Positions 8,337 through 16,027 of a stretch of DNA of 64,000 nucleotides are shown in pieces. The position numbers and the translations under genes were made by a program. Origin of the DNA: Luteolibacter pohnpeiensis (GTDB lineage: Bacteria > Verrucomicrobiota > Verrucomicrobiia > Verrucomicrobiales > Akkermansiaceae). The DNA lies in NCBI RefSeq assembly GCF_016595435.1, contig NZ_JAENIJ010000022.1, positions 1 to 64,000 on the forward strand, written 5' to 3'. The notes under the pieces are model-generated. The model saw only the letters and a program-made list of their open reading frames with translations, did not search any database and was not told where the DNA came from. The first letter of the stretch is position 1; every line of letters starts with the position of its first letter.

Positions 8337-9647
8337 CTAACGGAGTTGATGGACGAGGGCGCGGAAGGTATCGCCGCGTTCCTCATAGCCGGAAAATTGA
8401 TCGAAAGATGACGTGCCAGGTGAAAGGATGATGGTGGAACCACGAGGAGCCAATGTGCGGGCAGCGGCGATCGCTTCCCCCAGGGATGGAACCGATCGGC
8501 TGGTTACCGATTTGGAAAAAAGCTCAGCAAGCGGATCTGCAATCTGACCGAAAGTTACTGCAGCCAGCGCTTTCTTTTCTAACAAAGGCAGGACCGGTCT
8601 GTAGTCCAATCCTTTATCTTTGCCACCGGCGATCAGGATGACAGGTCGCGTTTGCGAACGCAAGGCGCTTTCCAACGCATGGAGATTGGTCGCTTTTGAA
8701 TCATTGAGATACTCCACCCCATCCAAAGTGCGAACCAGTTCACAACGATGTGGGGGTGGCGCGTAGCCACGCATGGCTTCCCGCATGACATCCAATTCGA
8801 TCCCCAACTCTTTGCAGGCTGCCAGAGCGGCCATTGCATTTTCCGCATTATGCAAACCGCGCAATCCAGTTTCATGATCGAGATCCAAAACGATCTCGCC
8901 ACCGTGTTTCACGACATGGCCATCCGAATACCAATCAGCTTCCGGGTTGGTGGTCGAAAACGAAATCCTCGGCGGCGCCAGATCCCCGATTTCCTCTCCA
9001 TCACGGACCACCGCGGCATCAGACGAAGTTTGATTTTCAAAAATCCGCAACTTGGCCACCCGATAGGATTCGACGGTTGGATAACGGTCCATGTGGTCCG
9101 GCGCGAAGTTCAGCCAGACAGCCACTGCAGGATGCAGGGTGCGAATGGTTTCCAGCTGAAATGAACTCAACTCTAACGAAACCGCCGCAGGTTGGTCTTT
9201 TTGCAATACGATCTCTGCAAAAGGAACTCCATAGTTGCCGCATGCGGAACCTCCCAAGCCGGCATGGGAAAGAATCCGGGCCACCAGCTCGGTCGTCGTG
9301 GTCTTGCCGTTCGTTCCGGTAATGCCGACGATACGGCCTTCATAGTAGCAGGACGCTAGTTCCACTTCACCGATCACCTCACCGGCATGCTTCGAAAAAG
9401 CTTCCACATACGGGCCATAGGTATCGATGCCCGGGCTCACGACCAACAAATCGCAAACCAAGGAAGCCCCCTGCTCTGCTGTTGCATTCGGATGGATTTC
9501 CACCTGTTCCGGCATGCCCTGAAAGGCAGCTGGACCCGCACTATCCCACGCTGAGACAGTCGCCCCTTCACGCAAAGCCAAGGCCGCAGCCGCACGACCA
9601 CTGCGGCCGACACCTAAAATTGCAACATGTTTCCCTGTTAGATTCAT
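8337..9647 (-). CDS. murD: UDP-N-acetylmuramoyl-L-alanine--D-glutamate ligase
   Basis: Adds D-glutamate to UDP-MurNAc-L-Ala in the cytoplasm using ATP, the second ligation step of stem peptide synthesis. The N-terminal nucleotide-like fold begins VAILGVGRSGRAAA; the P-loop is GTNGKTTTT at about 111-119. Further marks are the Mur-ligase motifs LSSFQLE and LNFAPDHMDRY, the substrate region YLNDSKATN, and a C-terminal segment with SPGTSSFDQF. Length (436 residues) is normal. The gene starts 3 nt after the mraY stop and precedes the LysM gene by 16 nt. Confidence 0.95.
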   Translation of the reverse strand: MNLTGKHVAILGVGRSGRAAAALALREGATVSAWDSAGPAAFQGMPEQVEIHPNATAEQGASLVCDLLVVSPGIDTYGPYVEAFSKHAGEVIGEVELASCYYEGRIVGITGTNGKTTTTELVARILSHAGLGGSACGNYGVPFAEIVLQKDQPAAVSLELSSFQLETIRTLHPAVAVWLNFAPDHMDRYPTVESYRVAKLRIFENQTSSDAAVVRDGEEIGDLAPPRISFSTTNPEADWYSDGHVVKHGGEIVLDLDHETGLRGLHNAENAMAALAACKELGIELDVMREAMRGYAPPPHRCELVRTLDGVEYLNDSKATNLHALESALRSQTRPVILIAGGKDKGLDYRPVLPLLEKKALAAVTFGQIADPLAELFSKSVTSRSVPSLGEAIAAARTLAPRGSTIILSPGTSSFDQFSGYEERGDTFRALVHQLR

Positions 9648-9650
9648 CGG

Positions 9651-10883
9651 TTAGGCAATCTTCAGAATGGCGAGGCCGAACAGGGCCAACATGATGGAAA
9701 GAATCCAAAAACGGATGATCACCTGGCTTTCGTGCCAGCCTAACAACTCGAAATGGTGATGGATCGGCGACATTTTGAAGATGCGCTTTTTCCGCAATTT
9801 AAAGCTACCAACTTGGAGAATGACAGACATCGCTTCCATCACAAAGACACCACCGATGATGACCAGCAGCAGTTCTTGTTTAGTCGCAATGGCCGCCGTC
9901 CCGAGCGCTCCACCAATCGCCAACGATCCGGTATCGCCCATGAAGACTTTGGCGGGATGGCAATTGAACCATAAAAATCCAAAGCATGCTCCGACCAATG
10001 CCATCAGGAAAACCGCAAGCTCACCAACGTATCGGTTGTGCGGGATCACCAAATACTCAGCGGCCATAAAATAGTGACCAGCAAGATAGGCCAAGAGCGA
10101 GTATGACAATGCGACACTGATGGTGCAACCGGTGGCCAAACCATCCAAGCCATCGGTTAGATTCACTGCATTGGAGCAACCAATGATGACCAGCACGAAG
10201 AAAGGGATCACCAGCCATCCAAGGTTGATCAGTGGAGTCTTGAGCAATGGAAAGGATATCGCGCCAACGTCAATCGGGATATCCTTACCTGAAGCATCCT
10301 TACCGAGAATATATCCCGCAAAACGGCCTGCCAGTTGATCATGACTTGCCCCATGACCTGAAATTTCAGGCTTAAAGAAAATGAACAACACCGCGACCAG
10401 TGCGATCATGAACTGCCAGAAAAGTTTGGTGCGGCTGCTGAGTCCATCCGATGATTTCTCGACCACTTTTTTATAGTCGTCACAAAATCCTAACAACCCA
10501 CACGCGGCCATAGTGCAGGCACACACCGCTACGAATGGATTCAGCGGACGTGCAAATACCAAAGTCGAGATCAACACCGCGCCGATGATGATGACACCGC
10601 CCATCGTTGGCGTGCCAAGCTTTCCGCCGTGAAGCTCTGCCAGTTTGTGAACTTCAGCTGCCGTCCGGATCGGCTGACCGACTTTGAGCGAAATGAGTTT
10701 ACGAATGACTCTCGGACCAAAAACAATGGATAGCATGAACGACATCAGCCCCGCGCAGGCAGCTCGGAACGTGATGTATTGGAACAAATTGAGAAAACTG
10801 AAAGTATGAGCCCACGCGAAATCACCTGTTGGATTTTCGTGTTGAAAAGCTTGATACCAAAAATCGTAAATTGCGGTCAGCAT
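9651..10883 (-). CDS. mraY: Phospho-N-acetylmuramoyl-pentapeptide-transferase
   Basis: Integral membrane enzyme that transfers phospho-MurNAc-pentapeptide to undecaprenyl phosphate, making lipid I. About ten membrane helices are visible. Signatures are TPTMGGVIII near the N-terminus, the DD pair in GFCDDYKK, NLTDGLDGLATG, the cytoplasmic VFMGDTGSLAIGG, and SPIHHHFELLGW near the C-terminus. At 410 residues it is somewhat longer than the roughly 360 of E. coli MraY; the extra length is mostly an N-terminal segment and a loop near 170-190 with a KDASGKDIPID-type sequence. It overlaps the end of murF by 7 nt, which suggests translational coupling. Confidence 0.96.
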   Translation of the reverse strand: MLTAIYDFWYQAFQHENPTGDFAWAHTFSFLNLFQYITFRAACAGLMSFMLSIVFGPRVIRKLISLKVGQPIRTAAEVHKLAELHGGKLGTPTMGGVIIIGAVLISTLVFARPLNPFVAVCACTMAACGLLGFCDDYKKVVEKSSDGLSSRTKLFWQFMIALVAVLFIFFKPEISGHGASHDQLAGRFAGYILGKDASGKDIPIDVGAISFPLLKTPLINLGWLVIPFFVLVIIGCSNAVNLTDGLDGLATGCTISVALSYSLLAYLAGHYFMAAEYLVIPHNRYVGELAVFLMALVGACFGFLWFNCHPAKVFMGDTGSLAIGGALGTAAIATKQELLLVIIGGVFVMEAMSVILQVGSFKLRKKRIFKMSPIHHHFELLGWHESQVIIRFWILSIMLALFGLAILKIA

Positions 10884-12250
10884 GAGGTTCGGGGAAAGGC
10901 AGCGTGCATCACTTTTTCGATGGTTGCGGTCCGGCTTCCTTTGAAAAGCACCGCATCGCCGGGCTTGGTCTCACGTGTCAGCCAGGAAGCGGCTTCATCA
11001 AAATCGGTAAAATAGGGAGCATCGCCAGCTCCAACGGCAATGCCTTCCGCCCCTTGACCTACGGCGATCACCGTAAGATTGCGGGCCGCAGCGAGTTCAC
11101 CGGTCCGTTGATGAGCTGCGGGCGCAAATGGCCCAAGCTCGCCCATCCGGCCCAGCACGATGATTCGTCGCGAGCCAGCCTCAACCGGAGTCTCCGCGAG
11201 AGTATCAATCGCCGCCGCCATCGATTCAGGATTCGCATTGTAAGTATCATCAATCACGGTGACGCCCTCGTAATCGAAACGCCGCAACCGTCCACCGGTG
11301 AGAACAGCATACTGCAAAGCATCTGCGATTTCTTCAGGAGGCACCCCGAGCTTCCAGCCCACACCGGCTGCCAACAGGGCATTGGTAACCATATGTCGAC
11401 CTGGCACCGGCAAGGAAACCGAGACCGGTGTCTCGCCGTGAATCACCAGATCAAATTGCGAACCATCGCCCGTGAAGCGGAGATTCTCGGCTCTGACCAA
11501 ACCACGGCCATTGCCCACTGGTATGAGCATGGCATGCGTTCGCTGCCGGAAGTATTCGTTAAAGTCACAAGCGGCGGGAACAAACAACTTCCCGTCTTCC
11601 GGCAGTGCTCTGGCGAGTGTGCCTTTTTCCTCCGCGATCGCTTCCCTCGATCCTAAAAACTCGATGTGGGCCGTGCCGATGTTGGTGATGATGCCGTATT
11701 TCGGTCTGGCGATCTCACACAATGGTGCAATCTCACCAGAGTGATTCATGCCCATTTCCCAAACGGCCGCGGTATGCTCTGGCGTGGTCGAAAGCACGGT
11801 GAGCGGAACCCCGATATGATTGTTGAGATTCCCTTTGGTCGCTGAAACTTGATATCGCTTCGACAGAACGGCCGCCGTGAAATCCTTGGTGCTGGTTTTA
11901 CCGTTCGATCCGGTAATGGCCACGACCGGAATGTCCAACTGCTTCCGCCACCAGCAGGCAAGCTGCTGAAGACAAAGCAGAGTATCGGTAACAACGATGA
12001 CCGCAGTACCAGATGGCGGAGCTTCACCTTCCCACGATTGAACCACCGCCACAACGGCGCCATTTTCCAGAGCTTTGCGGGCGAAATGATCGCCGTTGAA
12101 GTTTTCACCGCGTAGCGCGAAGAACGCCGAATGATCCGGAAGCTTGCGTGTATCTGTTGATACTCCACCGCTCACCACAACTTCGCGATCTCCTACGGAC
12201 ACCGTAGTGCCCAGGATTTGCGCGAGTTCTCGAGCGGTGATCGGTTTCAT
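10877..12250 (-). CDS. murF: UDP-N-acetylmuramoyl-tripeptide--D-alanyl-D-alanine ligase
   Basis: Adds D-Ala-D-Ala to the UDP-MurNAc-tripeptide, completing the cytoplasmic pentapeptide precursor. The N-terminal substrate domain contains GGVSTDTRKLPDHSAFFALRGENFNGDHF split over about 28-56; the ATP-binding loop is TGSNGKTSTKD at 113-123. Other Mur-ligase marks are MGMNHSGEI, NIGTAHIEFLGS and DDTYNANPESMAAAI. The length of 457 residues is typical. It overlaps murE by 4 nt (ATGA) and mraY by 7 nt, placing it in the tightly packed core of the dcw operon. No ddl gene is found in the window. Confidence 0.95.
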   Translation of the reverse strand: MKPITARELAQILGTTVSVGDREVVVSGGVSTDTRKLPDHSAFFALRGENFNGDHFARKALENGAVVAVVQSWEGEAPPSGTAVIVVTDTLLCLQQLACWWRKQLDIPVVAITGSNGKTSTKDFTAAVLSKRYQVSATKGNLNNHIGVPLTVLSTTPEHTAAVWEMGMNHSGEIAPLCEIARPKYGIITNIGTAHIEFLGSREAIAEEKGTLARALPEDGKLFVPAACDFNEYFRQRTHAMLIPVGNGRGLVRAENLRFTGDGSQFDLVIHGETPVSVSLPVPGRHMVTNALLAAGVGWKLGVPPEEIADALQYAVLTGGRLRRFDYEGVTVIDDTYNANPESMAAAIDTLAETPVEAGSRRIIVLGRMGELGPFAPAAHQRTGELAAARNLTVIAVGQGAEGIAVGAGDAPYFTDFDEAASWLTRETKPGDAVLFKGSRTATIEKVMHAAFPRTSC

Positions 12251-13746
12251 CTCTGTTCGGAAAGTTCCTGCGCACGATCGCGCAGCGATTTGGAAGCGTG
12301 CTTCCGATCGTCAAAATCAATAGTTTTGTCTGCAAACTGCTGGTAGGTCTCGTGCCCTTTTCCAGCGATCAGAACAATGTCACCGGAGCGTGAAGCACGG
12401 ATGGCGAAATCGATGGCTTCGGCACGATCCACGATGCTCCGGTAGTTTTTATTCGTCATACCGGCTTCGACCTGGCGGATAATTTCAGCCGGGTCTTCCG
12501 AGCGCGGATTGTCGGACGTGATAATGCAAGCATCGCTATGGCGGGACGCTGCAGCAGCCATTAAGGGACGCTTGCCGTTATCGCGATCACCCCCACAACC
12601 AAATACGGTGATCAATCGACGAGGATTGAGATCCCTCAATGTGCGGCAAACGTTTTCGAGAGCATCAGGCGTATGGGCGTAATCCACAAAAACCGTGGCA
12701 CCACCGGCATTTCCCACGTTTTCCAGGCGACCTGGGACTTGTGGTGAATCAGCCAAAGCCGCAATCGCATCGCGCGGACGAATTCCGCAGGCATTGGCAG
12801 CGGCAATGGCAGCCAGGATATTGTAAACATTAAACCGCCCGATGAGCGGCGAGCGCACCAGGAAAGTCCGGCCTTTTGCCTGCAGCTCGAACTCCATGCC
12901 CCGGGCATTTTGACGAAGGTTGTTCGCCCGGAAATCGCAATGCACGCCGAAGCCGAAACGGATCATCGGCAAACGCCCTTCCAGCGAAGCGGCGAGATCC
13001 GCTCCGTAGGCATCATCGATGTTGATGATCGCGGTGGATTTCTTCCCACGTGGATCTGCGGCAAGCGCTTCGAACCAATCCGCCTTCGCCTGGAAATAGG
13101 CTTCGATCGTGCCATGATAATCGAGATGATCCTGGGTGAGATTGGTGAACACCGCCGCATCAAATCCGATGGCAGCGGTCCGTTTTTGATGAATCCCGTG
13201 AGAGGAAACTTCCAATGCCACACCACGGCAACCGTTGTCACGCATCCGACCGAGAAGCTCGGATAACTCCAGAGATCCCGGTGTCGTGTGTTTGGCAACA
13301 TCAATGGTTTCACCATCGTCCGTTAAAATCGTTCCGAGCAAGCCAGCCCGATGCCAGGCGGCTTTCATGATGTGATGAATCAGGAAAGTCGTCGTGGTTT
13401 TTCCATTGGTTCCGGTCACTCCAGCAACGGCAAAATCCTTCCAGGGATTGCCATAAAACTCGGAAGCCATGAGCGAAAGCGCCAACCGGCTATCCGGCAC
13501 GTGGATCCAAGTGATCGTGGACGCCAAATCTTTCGGAGGTGCGGTTTCCGCAAGAATCGCGACTGCGCCGGCAGCGATCGCTCCCTCGATGAATTGATGA
13601 CCATCGACGGTGGTGCCACGGATGGCAGCGAAAAGAGTCCCAGCCTCAACATGCTTCGAAGATGCGGTAAGGGAGGCAATTTCCAGATCCAACGGACCGG
13701 AGACCGTGAGACGGGAAAGACAGGTGGTGAGATCACGCAAATTCAT
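12247..13746 (-). CDS. murE: UDP-N-acetylmuramoyl-L-alanyl-D-glutamate--2,6-diaminopimelate ligase
   Basis: Adds the third stem-peptide residue. The P-loop is GTNGKTTTT at about 112-120, the likely carbamylated lysine is K221 in FQAKADWF, and the specificity motif is DNPR at 412-415, which in characterised MurE enzymes marks meso-diaminopimelate use rather than lysine. The C-terminal domain has GKGHETYQ. These residues indicate a meso-DAP peptidoglycan, as expected for a Gram-negative cell. Length 499 is normal. The gene overlaps both ftsI and murF by 4 nt, so the reading frames are likely translationally coupled. Confidence 0.96.
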   Translation of the reverse strand: MNLRDLTTCLSRLTVSGPLDLEIASLTASSKHVEAGTLFAAIRGTTVDGHQFIEGAIAAGAVAILAETAPPKDLASTITWIHVPDSRLALSLMASEFYGNPWKDFAVAGVTGTNGKTTTTFLIHHIMKAAWHRAGLLGTILTDDGETIDVAKHTTPGSLELSELLGRMRDNGCRGVALEVSSHGIHQKRTAAIGFDAAVFTNLTQDHLDYHGTIEAYFQAKADWFEALAADPRGKKSTAIINIDDAYGADLAASLEGRLPMIRFGFGVHCDFRANNLRQNARGMEFELQAKGRTFLVRSPLIGRFNVYNILAAIAAANACGIRPRDAIAALADSPQVPGRLENVGNAGGATVFVDYAHTPDALENVCRTLRDLNPRRLITVFGCGGDRDNGKRPLMAAAASRHSDACIITSDNPRSEDPAEIIRQVEAGMTNKNYRSIVDRAEAIDFAIRASRSGDIVLIAGKGHETYQQFADKTIDFDDRKHASKSLRDRAQELSEQR

Positions 13747-15683
13747 CGGGAAGCAGAAGTGGCAACAGGTGGTGAGACGGGTTCCGATGGCTGCAAATTC
13801 ATGCGAATGGCGGCACGGGCAGCAATACGGGAAAAAATGGGACCAGCTGTGGTCCCGCCGACGCGGCCTACCCCCACTGGTCTGGGATCGTCAAGGACGA
13901 CGTAGCAAACAAAGGCCGGATCTTCCGCTGGCATCATTCCCGCAAAAGAAAGTATGTAGTGGCCTACCATGTAGCCTTTGCCGTCCGCTCTGAGTTTCTG
14001 CGCGGTTCCCGTTTTCCCCGCGACATGAAATCCTTGTACGTTTGCCCTGGTCGCCGTGCCTCCGGACGAAGTGACCTTCGTCAAGGCCGCCCGCATTTCG
14101 GCAGCAGCCTTTGGCTTGATCGTTTCACACACCACTTCGGGATCAAAACGCTGCACCACCGTGCCATCATTCGCCACGATGGACTTTACAATATGGGGTT
14201 TGCGGAGCTTGCCATCGCCAGCGATGACACAGTAAGCCGTCGCCATTTGAAGCGGGGTCACGCTCAAAGCATAACCAAACGCTGCTCTTGAGAAGGTTGT
14301 AGGATTCCGGCTCTTGGGATTCAGACCACGACTTTCTCCACTCAGGCTAACGCCGGTCTTACGGCCAAAACCGAATCGATCCTGATAGTCGTAAAAACGA
14401 TTCATCCCAACCTGCCTCGCCAGGCTGTAGGCGCCGATGTTGTTCGAATACTTCAGAATTTCTTCGACCGAAATCGTTCCTTTGGGGTGCTCATCGGTAA
14501 CAACCGCCCCATTGTCGTCCTTGAAATAACCGTTGTGACAAAAGATTTTGGTTTGAGGACTGACCAATCCTTCATTGAGGGCACTCGAAACCGCTACGAT
14601 TTTAATCGTCGAGCCCGGTTCATAAATCGCCTGGATCGCAAAGTTGTAGCTATTCTTAGAAACGGTCTCGAGCCGATTGAGATCGAAATGGGGACGACTT
14701 GCCATCGCCAGGATTTCGCCGGTTTTGGGATCCATCATCACCACCGCTCCCCGCTCGCCGTTGAATTCCTTCAAACCCGCATCCAATTCCTCTTCAACAA
14801 TGGCTTGCAATTGCATGTCCAAAGTCAACTGGACGTTCAACCCGGCTCTCGGCGGCAATAAACTTCCCGGATCACCCGGCAATCGCAATCCGCCCGTAGA
14901 GCGCCGGTATTCACGCCAGCCATCTTTGCCAGCGAGATACTCTTCCATTGCTGATTCGATCCCGAATTTTCCGACAACTTCTTCATGTTTGTTGCCATCT
15001 TCATCCGTCCGCTCCGAATAACCGGTGAAGCCGATGACATGTGTCGCCAAGTGAGGTGACGTGTAAACCCGTTTCAGCGAGCCATCGAAATCAAATCCAT
15101 GGATGCGGTTTTCATCCACGATGTCGCGAAGTTTTTGCGCAATGTCATCCGGGATATCCTTGGCAATCGTGAAGTATTCGCCGGTGTTGTCCACGATTCG
15201 CTTGCGTAGGTCCTCCTTCCGCATGCCGAGTGGCCTGGCGAGAATTCCAATTGCATAAGCGAGATGTTTCTGAACGATGACATCCTCGGATTCCGTCGCC
15301 AAAATATCATTCCGCAGCCGCTTGATTCTGCGTGACTGATCACGAGGTGATAGGCTCGACCAATCCGGGCTGTTGTGCGCCTCCTCATAGGCCAAGCCCC
15401 ATGACGCTTCATTCTCGTCGTAAAGGTGATTTTTATCCACCCACAGGCTGCAAACTGGAACACTCTTGGCCAGGGGCTCATCGTTGCGATCCACGATCAT
15501 GCCGCGGATTGCAGGGAGTGTTTCACGACGCTCGAAAACGCTGCTGGATTGCTCCGCGTAGTGTTCGCGTTCGACCAACTGAATTTGGACCAATCTTGCC
15601 GAGAGCGCACTCAGCCCGGCCACCAGGACCGAGCACAGAACGATGCAGCGAGATTGGAATTGTCGGGTCACTATGAATTTCAA
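13743..15683 (-). CDS. ftsI: Class B penicillin-binding protein, septal transpeptidase FtsI/PBP3-like
   Basis: Bitopic inner-membrane D,D-transpeptidase that cross-links septal peptidoglycan, normally paired with FtsW. A membrane anchor spans about 12-35, a PBP dimerisation domain about 55-270, and the transpeptidase about 290-630 with SxxK at S358-TIK361, SNN at 413-415 and KTG at 557-559, all intact. There is no PASTA domain. The frame opens at TTG 15683, whose TTGA overlaps the ftsL stop; a GTG at 15671 is an alternative start losing four residues. The order ftsL-ftsI-murE matches dcw clusters of many phyla. The 646-residue length is at the upper end for the family because of a larger N-terminal domain. 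Confidence 0.93.
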   Translation of the reverse strand: MKFIVTRQFQSRCIVLCSVLVAGLSALSARLVQIQLVEREHYAEQSSSVFERRETLPAIRGMIVDRNDEPLAKSVPVCSLWVDKNHLYDENEASWGLAYEEAHNSPDWSSLSPRDQSRRIKRLRNDILATESEDVIVQKHLAYAIGILARPLGMRKEDLRKRIVDNTGEYFTIAKDIPDDIAQKLRDIVDENRIHGFDFDGSLKRVYTSPHLATHVIGFTGYSERTDEDGNKHEEVVGKFGIESAMEEYLAGKDGWREYRRSTGGLRLPGDPGSLLPPRAGLNVQLTLDMQLQAIVEEELDAGLKEFNGERGAVVMMDPKTGEILAMASRPHFDLNRLETVSKNSYNFAIQAIYEPGSTIKIVAVSSALNEGLVSPQTKIFCHNGYFKDDNGAVVTDEHPKGTISVEEILKYSNNIGAYSLARQVGMNRFYDYQDRFGFGRKTGVSLSGESRGLNPKSRNPTTFSRAAFGYALSVTPLQMATAYCVIAGDGKLRKPHIVKSIVANDGTVVQRFDPEVVCETIKPKAAAEMRAALTKVTSSGGTATRANVQGFHVAGKTGTAQKLRADGKGYMVGHYILSFAGMMPAEDPAFVCYVVLDDPRPVGVGRVGGTTAGPIFSRIAARAAIRMNLQPSEPVSPPVATSASR

Positions 15684-16021
15684 GGGGTGGCCGAAGCCAC
15701 GCTTTCACGAGCGGGAGGAGCTGGATCGACCTGCTCAATCAGTCCCAGTGGAATGGCACACAAAGTGGATGAGTTTTCCTCAAGCTGCTTGCGAATCGCA
15801 TATCGGTTCAGTAACTGATCCATCCGGTAGTCGGTGGTTTTGACATCAAGTCTGTATTGGTCCACCCGGCGATCAATGGCGTCGATTTCCCGCACCACCT
15901 GGATTTGCTGGTTCTTGTAGTAGACGTGCAACATGCCTCCGCAAGCTGCGATCAAAGTGGCAGCGATCAGAGCGAAGTAGACGGATGCGGGAGTGCGTGG
16001 ATCCGATTTGCGACGATTCAT
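15680..16021 (-). CDS. ftsL: FtsL-like divisome protein
   Basis: Short bitopic membrane protein expected to link the division scaffold FtsQB to the FtsW-FtsI synthase. The 113 residues contain a short basic cytoplasmic tail (MNRRKSDPRTP), one membrane helix at about 14-33, and a heptad-like helix from about 38 to 85 (VVREIDAIDRRVDQYRLDVK and on), followed by a Pro/Ala-rich end. Sequence similarity to FtsL is always low; the call rests on size, topology and position between rsmH and ftsI. The stop overlaps the ftsI start by 4 nt. Confidence 0.75.
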   Translation of the reverse strand: MNRRKSDPRTPASVYFALIAATLIAACGGMLHVYYKNQQIQVVREIDAIDRRVDQYRLDVKTTDYRMDQLLNRYAIRKQLEENSSTLCAIPLGLIEQVDPAPPARESVASATP

Positions 16022-16027
16022 GAGATT

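Noticed and set aside
10904-11656. Plus-strand frame of 250 codons opposite murF
   Set aside because: Antisense shadow; murF motifs are intact on the other strand.
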